This document shows positions 1-9,900 of a stretch of 64,000 nucleotides of DNA, in pieces (the first letter of the stretch is position 1; each line of letters begins with the position of its first letter). This stretch comes from Stentor roeselii (taxonomy: Eukaryota > Ciliophora > Heterotrichea > Heterotrichida > Stentoridae): NCBI GenBank assembly GCA_006503475.1, contig RSEH01000031.1, forward strand, positions 146,507 through 210,506, read 5' to 3'. Both the position numbers and the translations under genes were made by a program. The notes under the pieces are model-generated. The model saw nothing but the letters and a program-made list of their open reading frames with translations, was not told the origin of the DNA and did no database searches.

Positions 1-103
1 TCATATCCCAAAGTTCAAAACCCTGAAAAATCATAAAAAATCCAAAAAACCTAAAAAATCCGAAAACCTCAGCCATTTCCATCCAAACCCGACATCCAAA
101 TAA

Positions 104-1102
104 ATGAAAAACCCGACAACGCCTCGTCGTTCCAATCGAAAAAAGCCGCTAAAAAGCGAGAATCCAAAAAGCATCTGCATTCCAGTTCCATCCAAGACCT
201 TAGTAAAGCCAAGCCACACACAAGAAGAAAAGACTCGAGTAATGACAAGTAATTTCAACATATACAAAGAGCAATCAAGTCATTTCCAACTAACCCAAAG
301 CCAATCTTTATTTATCCTGCGACTTTCAACATCAAAATCGATTCCTCTTCAGTTTTTTTCAGTGCCAGTCTTTAAACTACTGCATCAAACCACATGTGAG
401 ATGATGTTAAATGAAATCGAGTTAGTCCTTTGGGGTATTTACCTTGACCGGTTTGTATGGCGCGAGGTGGTGAATCATTTGAAGCTGATGCTTTACATGA
501 CTGCTTTCGCAGTCAAATCTTACATGGGAAGTGCAATAGAGCCTTTTTCAGCTTATCTTTCATTCAAATTTCACAACTTTTCAGCTTGTTTCAACAAGTG
601 GCTTGTGAATGCGAAGCCAAGACTTGCAGTTTCTCCGAAAGAACTGAATAAAAAGTTCAGTCTTCTCAGTAAAAGAATAGGTTTAAACGAACAGTCTTTG
701 TTAAATGTGAACTTTTTAGTTGATGAAATACTTGACAAGGCTCCTCCTTATTCACAAGATAAGAACTTGAAAGTTGATTCAGCGTCTTCTTCACTTCAAG
801 GTTCTTACTTTGATCCGAACTTGCCCTGTGCAAGTGTTTCAGTCGCTGATATTGAAGGAAAAGAAGTTTTAAGTGAAGATGAAACCCAGCCTCCTGCTTT
901 AATGGTCAGAATGGACTCAGTCTTTGCTTATCCCTGCAAAAGTGAGATGAACGACGCGGGGAATATGAAAATGAGTTTCGATGTGGCGAACTCTTGGATG
1001 CTGGAAAACTTGGAACATGGAAAAGAAACAATTGAAGAGGAAAACTTGCCGCAGTTAACTGGAGAAGTTTCTTTTTTCACTCTTTATATGTCTCAGAGCT
1101 AA
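104..1102 (+). CDS. cyclin-like protein (tentative)
   Basis: This is an intact 332-residue ORF with an ATG start and TAA stop, preceded by a G-poor leader. Residues 1-45 are basic and proline/lysine rich, probably disordered. Residues 97-180 resemble the first helices of a cyclin box: the run 'LVLWGIYLDRFVWR' matches the 'lxYiDRf' helix, followed by a helix with 'MTAFAVKSYM' where cyclins carry 'TALLLASK', and by 'SPKELN..F..L'. If correct, it would be a cyclin Y/Pcl-type partner of a cyclin-dependent kinase. The remaining C-terminal half is acidic and not recognised. The similarity is by eye and remote, so the family call is weak although the gene itself is secure. Confidence 0.55.
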   Translation: MKNPTTPRRSNRKKPLKSENPKSICIPVPSKTLVKPSHTQEEKTRVMTSNFNIYKEQSSHFQLTQSQSLFILRLSTSKSIPLQFFSVPVFKLLHQTTCEMMLNEIELVLWGIYLDRFVWREVVNHLKLMLYMTAFAVKSYMGSAIEPFSAYLSFKFHNFSACFNKWLVNAKPRLAVSPKELNKKFSLLSKRIGLNEQSLLNVNFLVDEILDKAPPYSQDKNLKVDSASSSLQGSYFDPNLPCASVSVADIEGKEVLSEDETQPPALMVRMDSVFAYPCKSEMNDAGNMKMSFDVANSWMLENLEHGKETIEEENLPQLTGEVSFFTLYMSQS

Positions 1103-1136
1103 TAATATTTAATGTACACCTGATAATTAGAATACA

Positions 1137-2405
1137 TTAATTAGAAGTGAAGTACTTTGAACGGAAAGGAATCGGCTTGAATTCCTTTAAGTCGATTATT
1201 TCTCGGTTTTCTATTCGAGATTTCAGATACTGCAAATGTTTTAGTTCTTCGTAGGCGGATTGGACTTTAAGCTCGGCTTTTTTTATGTTTTGGTTGATGT
1301 TTTTAGCTTCTTGTAATTTTCGGGATTTGAATCTTCTCCATGCGTTTTGGATTTTTAAGGCTGCTGAGGTTTTTGGGTCTTGGTAGTCTACTTGTACTGC
1401 GACTTCTGTACGGGTTATTACTTTTTTCTTGGATTTTAGTTTTTTGGGTCTTGATTTTGATAGAGAGATTTTGTTGGTTTTGGTATTGCTCATTCTTAAA
1501 GGTGGTGAAAGTCCATGAAAAGTTTTAACAAGTCCAGCATTACCCCATCTTTTACTAATTCTCGAAAAAGTACTTGCATAAGTATCCGTACTTCTATCTA
1601 ACTCCGACTTCAATTTTTTCAAAGCACTAGTCGCAGCAGTAGAAGTCCTAATACTCCTCCCAGGGCTACCCCTTCCCCTAACAGGACTATTCCAATCCCT
1701 CTTCCCCCTAGGACTAAAACTCTGCAATTCTCCAAGATTTTCCTCAATTTTTACCGTTAAAAAGTGAGTAGTTCCAAGAAGTTCCCTAGAAAATCTGCAT
1801 CCAGCTTCTAAAATAGTCCGACTTTCACTCAACCTTCCCAACTTGCGATATTCAGCCGAGGCATTAAAATGGGCAGTGACAAAAGTTTGAGCAAGTCCAG
1901 GACTTGAGGTGTGAAAGCCCTTTAACATATGAATGACTTTCAAACAGTTGTCAAGTGCGCCGAGATGATTTCCCAGTTGTGATTCAGTCGCACAAAGGTT
2001 CAAATGAGTCGCTGCCAAGTTGCTCAAGTCATTTAAGTTGGCCTTTTCGACTTCTAAGGCCTGGCCGAGGTAGACTAGAGCTTTTTCAGGTTCGTTTAGT
2101 GACTTGTAGTAACACCCTAGGTTGTTTAAAGTGATTCCCATGAGTTTAGAGCAGATTGATAGAGAAGATCCTCTCATTTTTGACTTGGCTTTGTTGAGGT
2201 ATTCAAGGGATGTTAAGTAGTCGCCTTTGTTTAGGTGAAAAATGGCTTGTCGGTTGTAATGTAAAACTTTTTGTTCCATAGTAGATTTGTTTCCATTTAA
2301 CAGAAATGAGGTGGGAGTCGAGGTAAGGTACCTGGGGGAAGAATAAGAAAGAAAATTCACATTATTATTGAATAGTAAGCATCTTTGAATGATGAGGTTT
2401 ATCAA
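1137..2405 (-). CDS. TPR and IQ-motif protein
   Basis: The ORF encodes 422 residues. Residues from about 45 to 235 form tetratricopeptide repeats of the kinesin-light-chain style (for example 'TLNNLGCYYKSLNEPEKAL' and 'ATHLNLCATESQLGNHLGAL'), a helical scaffold for protein binding. After a basic, serine-rich linker, an IQ motif at about 348-366 ('ALKIQNAWRRFKSRK') predicts calmodulin binding, and the last 60 residues are a coiled coil. The first ATG gives a 42-residue hydrophobic/serine-rich extension before 'MEQKVLHYNRQA'. The second ATG at 2277-2279 is an alternative start that fits the typical N-terminus of ciliate TPR proteins better. It lies 113 nt downstream of the same-strand H2B gene. 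The partner is unknown. Confidence 0.8.
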   Translation of the reverse strand: MINLIIQRCLLFNNNVNFLSYSSPRYLTSTPTSFLLNGNKSTMEQKVLHYNRQAIFHLNKGDYLTSLEYLNKAKSKMRGSSLSICSKLMGITLNNLGCYYKSLNEPEKALVYLGQALEVEKANLNDLSNLAATHLNLCATESQLGNHLGALDNCLKVIHMLKGFHTSSPGLAQTFVTAHFNASAEYRKLGRLSESRTILEAGCRFSRELLGTTHFLTVKIEENLGELQSFSPRGKRDWNSPVRGRGSPGRSIRTSTAATSALKKLKSELDRSTDTYASTFSRISKRWGNAGLVKTFHGLSPPLRMSNTKTNKISLSKSRPKKLKSKKKVITRTEVAVQVDYQDPKTSAALKIQNAWRRFKSRKLQEAKNINQNIKKAELKVQSAYEELKHLQYLKSRIENREIIDLKEFKPIPFRSKYFTSN

Positions 2406-2518
2406 TCTTCTTAAAAGATAAAGTTATCCTTTATAACCTTCCAGGTATTCAATCCTCCATTTATCCCCAGACACTTAAATCCAGAATTTAATTGGTCAGA
2501 TTAAAAGCTAATTAAAAC

Positions 2519-2878
2519 TTAACTAGTGAACTTGGTGACTGCCTTGGTGCCTTCAGACACAGCATGTTTCGCAAGTTCTCCAGGTAAGATCAATTTAATA
2601 GCAGTTTGGACTTCCTTGCTCGTAAGAGTATGTTTTTTGCTATACCTGAGGAGTTTCGTGGACTCAGTTGACATCCTTTCAAAAATATCATTGATAAACG
2701 AGTTCATAACACTCATTGACCTTTTAGATATTCCAGTGTCAGGATGCACTTGTTTGAGGACTCTGTAAATATACAAAGAAAACGTCTCTGCTCGTTTTTT
2801 CGCCTTTTTCTTCTCAACAATGGCAGCTTTTTGAGCTTTGGTCTGACGCTTTTCGACGACTTGTTTTCTACCCGCCAT
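2519..2878 (-). CDS. histone H2B
   Basis: This 119-residue protein is a core histone H2B. The short basic tail of about 30 residues is followed by the histone fold, with the diagnostic stretches '[19 protein letters not shown]', '[12 protein letters not shown]' and '[19 protein letters not shown]' (here '[15 protein letters not shown]'). It pairs with H2A in nucleosomes. The N-terminal tail is short and lacks the long lysine-rich repeats of animal H2B, as in other ciliates. It lies 24 nt downstream of the same-strand TLC gene, so its upstream region is exceptionally small for a histone gene. Confidence 0.97.
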   Translation of the reverse strand: MAGRKQVVEKRQTKAQKAAIVEKKKAKKRAETFSLYIYRVLKQVHPDTGISKRSMSVMNSFINDIFERMSTESTKLLRYSKKHTLTSKEVQTAIKLILPGELAKHAVSEGTKAVTKFTS

Positions 2879-2902
2879 ATTATAGGGCCCTGTTTAGATT
2901 TA

Positions 2903-3769
2903 CTAAATTATTTTGAACCCGTTGTTTTCCATGTGAATTGGAGGGCAGCCTAATGCTCTTAGGGTTATTGGAAGGATCAGGCACCAGAGACAGATTCCTA
3001 CTCCGAATAGAATCTGGTTTTTACGAAGACATTGCAAGGTGTTACTGCAGCAGGACTTGGAACTCTCTGATGATGACTTGTCCTTGCTTACCTTGAAGAG
3101 CATTGATAAGATTATGTAGATCCAGTAGAGACTCACACCGTATACTCCGGAAACCATGAATTTTAATAACCAGGGAAGGTCGTATTGGTAAACGTCGTAG
3201 TTCACTATGGTGCCCAGCAAACCACTATCTAGATGTTACCGGTTAACGATAAAGACTACTGCGAAGCTGAATTCAATTATCTTGTAAAAACTGGAATCTT
3301 GCATTTTATGGCCTTTGAGGATAAGTCTTGCCTCCATGAAAGGGTTGGAAAACTCAGTTAGGAATAAGCAAAGAGGACCTAAAGCTCCTGCCTGGTCTTG
3401 AATGAGTAGACAGACTCCTCCTGCAATGACGAATAAGTGATGGATACGCATGGGCCAATCATGTAAGTTATAGATCTCAGCATAGAAAAAGTCGTAAACA
3501 AAGTACCCTAAGGAAAACCCGAGTGTCCATATCTGAAGATAGTCGGTAGGTGCAGTGTAATCAATCCCATTGCTATAAATGTACGAGACAATGCAAAGAG
3601 TAATTGCTTCAATCGAATGGATAAAAGAAACCCACTGTCCGTAGTAATCATGTCTCTGTTTGCGGTCCATGTGCATAGGAGCTTCAAAAGTGAACCTAAA
3701 GACTAAATTAATGACAGAGAAAGTGATTACACCAGCAGTCATTGGCACTGAGCATCCCAGGTCTTCCAT
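2903..3769 (-). CDS. TLC-domain membrane protein with a 15-nt intron
   Basis: Two ORFs on the minus strand join through a 15-nt intron at 3225-3239 to give one 283-residue protein (exons 3769-3240 and 3224-2903). It has about seven membrane segments. 'FVYDFFYAEI' and the histidine pair in 'MRIHHLFVIAGG' match the TLC fold (TRAM, LAG1, CLN8; TMEM56-like). Distant relatives are ceramide synthases, but most TMEM56-like members have no known reaction, so only a membrane role in lipid handling can be suggested. The splice joins AAC CG to T GGT and restores the frame between 'VVFIVNR' and 'GLLGTIV'. The gene ends in TAG. Confidence 0.88.
3225..3239 (-). other. 15-nt spliceosomal intron in TLC gene
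   Basis: On the minus strand the intron reads GTAACATCTAGATAG, starting GTA and ending TAG. Removing it joins two ORFs that together make a complete TLC domain, while retaining it introduces in-frame stops. Confidence 0.88.
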
Positions 3770-3917
3770 TTAATAAAACTTAATCAAATCCAACCAACCT
3801 TCCATTAAATCTTAAACCCATTCCAACTTTCTTCCTTTTCCTTCCCATTCCTATTCCACCAAAAATTTCATATTTCTTCAAATTCAAATTCAAACCTTCT
3901 TCATATTTCGTTAAATA

Positions 3918-4916
3918 ATGGGCTGTCAACTTTCAAATCCAGAAGAAATCTGTGAAATCGACCTAGAACATGACTTGCCTCCAACAGTGATCTCAAGTCT
4001 CAACGCTTCGACGATTCCATCACTTCCTTCATCAAATTACAAGCAAAAGCACTCGATTTACACCCATTCTAAATACTTGAAACTAAAGTCTTTAGTTACA
4101 ACCTGCCTTGAAAGTCTTTTCAACTTTTCAGACCTGATGAGGATTCTTGACTACTGGGAAGACCTGGTGCTTAAAAAGACTGAAGAACTGGTGCAAGTAT
4201 CTGAATTATCTTTTTCTATAAATGAAAGTACTAAACCTGAAGTTTTAATTTCGCTTCAAGTTGACGGGCTTAGGAAATTTGATTTTCTTCAGAAGTTTTT
4301 AAAGAAACTTAAGGAAACTTGTGGATTTTTAGGACTTTCTCCTGATGTTGTTAAGGAAAATCAAGAGTTTATTCAAGACTTGACTCCTCTTACTGTCCAT
4401 TTTTACCTTTTGCTTGGAAAAGAAGTGGATTTTGGAATAGGTGTTAATAAAGCGATTGATAGGAAAAATTTTTCAAGGTTTTTGCAGTATTCTGCTGATC
4501 GCAAAACTTTAACTCAGTGGAGCTATGTCGGAATCATGCCTATTCCTGTTTCTATGAACTTTTCATTGGTCAAACAGGCAAAGTCTTGCAGTTTTTATAT
4601 TTTTGATGGAGAAAAGGATCAGAACTTTTCGAAGGCTTTTGCGATTTTTGAACATCTTGGAGCTCCTGTTGATGAAAAAGTGAAAAAAGCGTTTTGGGCT
4701 GCCAGAAGTGCTGAAACTTGTTGTAAGGTCTGGCTTGAGTCAGAAAAAATTGTTGAGGTTGCTGTTGAAGTTAACCAGTTGCCTTGGCAAGACTATCTAA
4801 ATATTTCTGAGCTCCTTTCTGTAGAAGTTCGAACAAAACAATCCAATTACTCAGAAAAAGTAGCGCTACAGCTAGACAAGCATGGTTTAAACCTTGTAAA
4901 GTACTCAGATATTTAA
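3918..4916 (+). CDS. conserved-looking protein with N-terminal lipidation signal
   Basis: The intact 332-residue ORF is not recognised. Its start 'MGCQLSNPEE' is a strong candidate for N-myristoylation at Gly2 and palmitoylation at Cys3, which would attach the protein to a membrane. The rest is a globular mixture of helices and strands without repeats, membrane spans or clear catalytic motifs. The ORF runs toward the coiled-coil gene on the minus strand and ends only 13 nt before it. The 148-nt upstream region, shared with the divergent TLC gene, is pyrimidine-rich next to this start. Confidence 0.75.
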   Translation: MGCQLSNPEEICEIDLEHDLPPTVISSLNASTIPSLPSSNYKQKHSIYTHSKYLKLKSLVTTCLESLFNFSDLMRILDYWEDLVLKKTEELVQVSELSFSINESTKPEVLISLQVDGLRKFDFLQKFLKKLKETCGFLGLSPDVVKENQEFIQDLTPLTVHFYLLLGKEVDFGIGVNKAIDRKNFSRFLQYSADRKTLTQWSYVGIMPIPVSMNFSLVKQAKSCSFYIFDGEKDQNFSKAFAIFEHLGAPVDEKVKKAFWAARSAETCCKVWLESEKIVEVAVEVNQLPWQDYLNISELLSVEVRTKQSNYSEKVALQLDKHGLNLVKYSDI

Positions 4917-4929
4917 TTAACTTAATAAG

Positions 4930-6348
4930 TTATAACTCGCCCTCAAAATGTGTAACTTGTGCAGAATTGAACTTATAAAGAAGAAAAACCAACTTTTTAA
5001 TTCCATCTGGGGCAAGACTCTCACCTTTTTCAGCTTCTTTAACCTGACTCATTTTCTGCAGTTGGTCCACCTTTTTCAAATAATTAATCTTCAAACTATT
5101 CAACTCATTTTTAATCTTATCAAGTTCATTCATCAATTTTTCATTCTCGTTTTTTCCCCTTTCTTGTTCATTTTTCGCCTTTTCAAGTTCAATCCTCATA
5201 CTTTTCATACTTTTCTTACTTTCTTCCAATTCAACTCTCGTTAAATTGCTATTATTTAATATTTCTTCTTGACTTTCAATCATTTCTTCAAGTTCTTGAT
5301 TCAGTTTCTGAACCTCTAAATTTTTTTTCAAGTCCTCATTTTTATAATTTTCTAAAATTTTTTCAAGTTTTTTCTGATGATTTTCATTCAACTCATTAAT
5401 TTTCAATTCAGCTTTTCTCAGATTTTCTTGAAGTTCTTTCCTTTCAATCTCTAAATTCCAGATTTTTTTCTTAACCTGTATAACTTCATCAGCATAATTA
5501 CTAAAAAATCTTTGAATTTCAGAAGTTGAGACTCTAGAAGCCTGTGCCAAGTTAACATTTTCATACAATTTTACAATTTCCTTCAAAGACTTGACTTCGA
5601 ATTTCAAGCAATCAACCATTTTTTCAAGACTTTCCTTTTGAGCACTGAGCTGAACAACAACATCCCTGACCCTGACAATTTCTTTCCAATATTCCAAGAC
5701 CTGAAAGCGATTTTTATCTAAAGTTCTTCGATATTCAGCACAAGTTATTTGCAATTGATGTAAACAAGCTTTAAGTTCATTTTTTTCTTTATCATCCTGC
5801 TGAAGTCCAGTCCTTTCAACTCCATTCTTCCCTTTAACCTCATCCTTAAAAGACTGAAGGACTTTATCTTGCCTGGCAATAACTTCATTAGCCATAAGAA
5901 GTTGTTTTTCAAGTCTTGCAACTTTTTCATCATTCCAAGAAGATTCCGTAAGTTTTTGCGAGACGAGGTCAAAAAACTGTATTTTTTGACTAGAAGTTAA
6001 AAAAGGGTCTCTTTTATAAGTAAGTAAAAAGTTTTCTTGAAGAGCATTCATCAACTTCTGGGTGAGGTAAGACTTTTCCTTTCTCAACAACGAGTTTTCA
6101 CTTTTTAGGTCTAAGACGAGGTTGTTGGTGAACTCGTTTGGACTACTTGCAAGGTAACTTCGAAAGGAATGGGATAAATCGTTGTAAGACGTGAGAAGGT
6201 CCTTGATGTCGATGAAGGACTCAGGAGCTGAATTCGGCTCTGACTGGACTCCAGGGTTTTCCGATTCAAAGCAGGGCGGAAGAGAGGTTTGACGAAGATG
6301 ATCAAGAGCTTTTCGTTCAGCCTCGTTTAGAGCTTGTTCGCTTTCCAT
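4930..6348 (-). CDS. coiled-coil protein
   Basis: The 472-residue protein has a mixed N-terminal 120 residues and then an almost continuous coiled coil from about 125 to 450 with heptad-like spacing of Leu, Ile and Val among Glu, Lys and Asn. No enzyme motif is visible. Such proteins in ciliates are usually structural components of the cortex, basal bodies or axoneme. It starts 22 nt after the stop of another same-strand coiled-coil gene in a different frame, so the two are adjacent genes rather than one split ORF. The function is unknown. Confidence 0.75.
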   Translation of the reverse strand: MESEQALNEAERKALDHLRQTSLPPCFESENPGVQSEPNSAPESFIDIKDLLTSYNDLSHSFRSYLASSPNEFTNNLVLDLKSENSLLRKEKSYLTQKLMNALQENFLLTYKRDPFLTSSQKIQFFDLVSQKLTESSWNDEKVARLEKQLLMANEVIARQDKVLQSFKDEVKGKNGVERTGLQQDDKEKNELKACLHQLQITCAEYRRTLDKNRFQVLEYWKEIVRVRDVVVQLSAQKESLEKMVDCLKFEVKSLKEIVKLYENVNLAQASRVSTSEIQRFFSNYADEVIQVKKKIWNLEIERKELQENLRKAELKINELNENHQKKLEKILENYKNEDLKKNLEVQKLNQELEEMIESQEEILNNSNLTRVELEESKKSMKSMRIELEKAKNEQERGKNENEKLMNELDKIKNELNSLKINYLKKVDQLQKMSQVKEAEKGESLAPDGIKKLVFLLYKFNSAQVTHFEGEL

Positions 6349-6370
6349 TTATGAAAAAGATTAAAATCTA

Positions 6371-7240
6371 TTAAAATCTCTTCCAAGTTAAAATCTTTTG
6401 CTCGGAGTTGCTGCGACCATGAGTTCTGCCAGTGCTTGACTTTTGAAGGTCTTTTCTTATAGTCACTACCTCTTTTTTTAAATAAGGAGAAAGACTCATC
6501 TTGCTCACCTCGCCGTCGCCCATCGACTTTCGCTCGCTTTTTACATCAGAACGATCTTTTAAACTTTGTTGAATATTTTTCGCATTCCACTTTTTTTTTA
6601 TTAACTCGATGCTGGCAGAGACAGTCATTTTTTCATTTACTTTAGAAAGTTTGACTAGTTCTTTTTTTACATTTTCACATTCTCTTATTTTTTCTTCAAG
6701 TAAAGTTCGAAGTTTTGAGATCTCGATTTCGTTTTTTTGGAGAATTTTGTCTTTTTTTTCAATGATTTCTAGAAAATTTTTTAATTTTTCATCAAATTCT
6801 TTCCGAATTTTTTCTTGATCTGGTTGTTTTTTAGAGAATTTTTCTTCAAGTGAACGAATTAACTGCTTGTCATTTGTTTCAGTTTTTTCGAGGTCGTCAA
6901 TGCGCTGCTGGGTGTTTTCAATGTGAAGCTTTAACTGATGTTGGACCCGAATGTGTGTCCTTACCTCGGCTTCAAGTTTTTGTAGAAGAGACTCGAGTTG
7001 ATCACTGCGTTGGGCAAGTTCTGCCTTGTCAGAAGTTTTGAATTCTTTTTTGAATTTCAGAAGGGATAAAACCAGGTCTTTGAAGTTTTCTAGGGTCTCT
7101 GATGAGTCGAGTTCTTCGAGGGTTTTTGACTCTTCGGAAGTTATGCTTTCCCCGTCTAGGTCACAGTTTTGTTTGAATGCGTATTTGAATAGATCGTGTA
7201 AACCTTTTTCTATATTATGTAAATCGATTGATAGTTCCAT
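6371..7240 (-). CDS. coiled-coil protein
   Basis: The 289-residue protein begins with an acidic region (residues 1-60). It continues as a long coiled coil from about 60 to 205 and ends in a basic, serine-rich tail containing 'GRTHGRSNSEQK', a plausible phosphorylation segment. It lies directly upstream of a second coiled-coil gene, with a gap of 22 nt. The pair may be co-expressed or have overlapping untranslated regions. No family is recognised. Confidence 0.72.
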   Translation of the reverse strand: MELSIDLHNIEKGLHDLFKYAFKQNCDLDGESITSEESKTLEELDSSETLENFKDLVLSLLKFKKEFKTSDKAELAQRSDQLESLLQKLEAEVRTHIRVQHQLKLHIENTQQRIDDLEKTETNDKQLIRSLEEKFSKKQPDQEKIRKEFDEKLKNFLEIIEKKDKILQKNEIEISKLRTLLEEKIRECENVKKELVKLSKVNEKMTVSASIELIKKKWNAKNIQQSLKDRSDVKSERKSMGDGEVSKMSLSPYLKKEVVTIRKDLQKSSTGRTHGRSNSEQKILTWKRF

Positions 7241-7505
7241 AACTGTTTATTTTGGATTTTTTCTTGTGAATTTTAAGATCAGGTTGTAGGAGATGGGGTT
7301 ATAAAGATGGGACTTTTGGGGTTGGTTTGGAAGATGTTTTTATAGTGAGTGATTTATTGGTTATTTAAATAAGATGAGGACTTTGGAACATTATTTATTT
7401 TAAATTTATTGTAACTTAGAATAATTACTACCCAATTCTTATTTTATTTAAAATCTTACTTATTCCAACCTCTCATAATTTTCTATCTTTTCGCTGAATC
7501 CTCTA

Positions 7506-9404
7506 TTATTTCTTCACATTCAAAAAAGACCACCCATCCACCCTTTGCGCAACTTTTTCATCATCAAGTTTTCCAAAAATCTTCTCTAAAGTCACTCCTT
7601 TAGGAACCCTTCTGACAGGTTTTGCAGGAGGAGGTGGAATTTTTTTCGCCAAGAAGTCATTCCAATCGATTCCATTGAAAAAAGGATGCTCTTTGATTTC
7701 TTCAGCGTCTTTTTTAGTAGATCCAAGTCTTTTAGTGTTATCGCGATGCAAAAGAGCTTTAATTAAAGATTTCGCTTCTTCTGTCATGTTTTTGGGTAAA
7801 ACGAGTTTTCCTCTTTGAATGTTGTTGAAGAGTTGTTCTCTGTTGTTGGAATAATAAGGAGGCGTTCCGACTATTAGCTCGTAAAGAACTACTCCTAATA
7901 AGTACCAGTCGACTGTTCGGTTGTGACCTGTTCTTCTTAGCATCTCTGGAGCGAGGTATGCGACTGAACCGCAGAAGGATCGTAAAAGTTGACCTTCTTC
8001 GCAACCTTCTTTGGATAAACCGAAATCTGTTAGTTTTGCGTGGCCTTCGTTGTCAAGGACAACATTTTCAGGTTTCAAGTCCCTAAAAACAATTCCATGT
8101 TTATGCAGCTCTTCAAGTGCAAGTAAGATTTCGACAGTATAAAACCTAGCTTTTTCCTCAGTGAAATGTTTTTCCCTAGCTAAATGAGTTCCAAGGTCTC
8201 CACCCGGGCAATACTCCATAACAAAAGCAAGTTTTTCAGGAGTCTGAAAAGCATAATTAAGCCTGACAATATAAGGATGATTGATAGCCGACAGAATATT
8301 CCTTTCAGTAAACGCATACCTGACCAAGTTATTCCCAAGCACCTTATCCTTTCTCAGCACCTTAAGTGCAAACTGTTCACCAGTATCAATCTTTTCAACC
8401 AAGTAAACCTCTCCAAAACTTCCTTTCCCAAGTTGCAAAAGTCCTTTAAAATCTCCAGGATTAACTTTCGAATTAGGAATTTCCAATTCTTTCTTCAGTC
8501 CAAGACACAAACTTCTAGCTCGAGTATTCGGTTTCTGCACATTTAAACTATGCAGACTTGGTTTTTCTTTAAAATTTTTCACTTCTTTATCATCAGGTCG
8601 ATGAGCTGCTTTTTCAAGTAACTTATTGATATGGTCCTGTCGGGAGTTATGCATATAAGAGCTATAAAATGCCGTCCTTGAATACCCAGTAGTCTCTAAG
8701 TTAATCCCGTATTTGCTGCAATGGTCTTTAAAAGCTTGAAAAACTTCGAAAGAAACAGCCAAATCAGCTGAAGTCCTTCCGAGATGATTTTTAATTGAGA
8801 GGTCAGGCTTTCTGCAGAGTAGCCACTTGACTAGTGAGAGGTGTCCGTTGATTGAAGCGAAGTGAAGGCCAGTGTTGATTTCAAAGTCCACTGCGTTGAT
8901 ATCTGCACCTTCACGAATCAGCACCTTGACAACAGGCAGGTGCCCGTGAAGGCAAGCCAGGTGTAAAGGTGTCCGGTTCATTGAAGTCCTCGCGTCGATG
9001 TCGGTGCCTTCGCCTTGGAACAACAGGACTTCGCAGGCGTCTTTGAACCCTTCACTTGAAGCGATGTGAAGCGCTGTCCAGTCGTTTAGACCTTTCGCAT
9101 TCGTTTGAGCTACAAGGTCATTGTACATCTCTCGATCTAAAAGCTCTTTACATAGGTTTATATCATTTCTTTCTATCGCTTCCCATAACTTCGCGTTCAT
9201 TAAACGCTTTTCTTTGTAAAAAAGCTCTAACTCACTTTGCTTATTTTCAAGGTTTAGAACTTTCGCTAGTTTTTGAGGGTAGGACTCTTTGTTCTCGTCT
9301 CGCACGTCAAGTTCTTCTCCTGTGTCCAGGTTTTTTATGATGAAAAGACCTTTAGGAGTAGAACAAGATGGAAAAAAATCGAGACTGTTTGTTTTTGTGT
9401 TCAT
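7506..9404 (-). CDS. ankyrin-repeat AGC-family protein kinase
   Basis: This 632-residue protein combines two modules. Residues 70-225 contain about four ankyrin repeats ('DWTALHIASSEGF', 'NRTPLHLACLHGHLPVVK'). Residues 318-575 form a serine/threonine kinase of the AGC group: glycine loop 'LGKGSFGEV' at 325-333, catalytic lysine in 'FALKVL' (Lys348), catalytic loop 'FRDLKPEN' (Asp442), DFG at 460-462 and activation loop 'RSFCGSVAYLAPEM', with Ser476 in place of the usual activating Thr. The tail after 575 resembles an AGC extension with a 'PPPP' run. All residues needed for phosphotransfer are present, so an active kinase is expected. The ankyrin repeats probably bind a regulator or substrate. 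Confidence 0.95.
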   Translation of the reverse strand: MNTKTNSLDFFPSCSTPKGLFIIKNLDTGEELDVRDENKESYPQKLAKVLNLENKQSELELFYKEKRLMNAKLWEAIERNDINLCKELLDREMYNDLVAQTNAKGLNDWTALHIASSEGFKDACEVLLFQGEGTDIDARTSMNRTPLHLACLHGHLPVVKVLIREGADINAVDFEINTGLHFASINGHLSLVKWLLCRKPDLSIKNHLGRTSADLAVSFEVFQAFKDHCSKYGINLETTGYSRTAFYSSYMHNSRQDHINKLLEKAAHRPDDKEVKNFKEKPSLHSLNVQKPNTRARSLCLGLKKELEIPNSKVNPGDFKGLLQLGKGSFGEVYLVEKIDTGEQFALKVLRKDKVLGNNLVRYAFTERNILSAINHPYIVRLNYAFQTPEKLAFVMEYCPGGDLGTHLAREKHFTEEKARFYTVEILLALEELHKHGIVFRDLKPENVVLDNEGHAKLTDFGLSKEGCEEGQLLRSFCGSVAYLAPEMLRRTGHNRTVDWYLLGVVLYELIVGTPPYYSNNREQLFNNIQRGKLVLPKNMTEEAKSLIKALLHRDNTKRLGSTKKDAEEIKEHPFFNGIDWNDFLAKKIPPPPAKPVRRVPKGVTLEKIFGKLDDEKVAQRVDGWSFLNVKK

Positions 9405-9560
9405 TTTTCAAGTTTATTGTTGGAGATTTTTAGAACTTCAAAAAAAAATCATTAAAATTTTCAAGAGTTAAAAACTTGAAAAATTTAAGAAAACTGTTGA
9501 TTTCTTTAAAATACCTCGAAAACCTAATCATAATGATTTTTCATATTTAAGTAATTTGAA

Positions 9561-9866
9561 ATGGAACGAAAACTTGAAGAGTCCAACAAACGTTATTACA
9601 ACCCAAGCACCAAGTCACTCATGGAAGCTGTAAAAAAACGCAAATTGATTAAAGGGACTGAAAATATTCTTCCGTCCCCTGGACTTATCGGCCCTGCAGT
9701 GAATGAAGCTCTGCCCTGGCCAAAAGAATTCGCTTCAGAAGACTTTGAAAGTCTGACAAAGCTCGCGATTTTAGCTGAACAAGAACGAAATGTGAGAATC
9801 AACAAAGTCACTTATGAGACTGTTCAAAAAGGGTCAATAAAAGAGATAATCAAGGCAAGTGATTAA
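9561..9866 (+). CDS. small uncharacterised protein
   Basis: This 101-residue ORF has an ATG, a TAA stop and codon usage like its neighbours. It is basic at the N-terminus ('NKRYYNPSTKSLMEAVKKRK') and has a proline-containing middle ('LPSPGLIGPAVNEALPWP'), followed by a short helix. No domain is recognised. It lies between the divergent ankyrin-kinase gene and the convergent gene at 9901. Short size lowers certainty, but the composition is protein-like throughout. Confidence 0.6.
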   Translation: MERKLEESNKRYYNPSTKSLMEAVKKRKLIKGTENILPSPGLIGPAVNEALPWPKEFASEDFESLTKLAILAEQERNVRINKVTYETVQKGSIKEIIKASD

Positions 9867-9900
9867 TTATTTCAAATAGATACCTTTTAAAGGAAAATGT

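Noticed and set aside
6349-6370. The two coiled-coil ORFs at 4930-6348 and 6371-7240 as one split gene
   Set aside because: They are in different frames, the gap holds no 15-nt intron, and the second has its own ATG after a stop.
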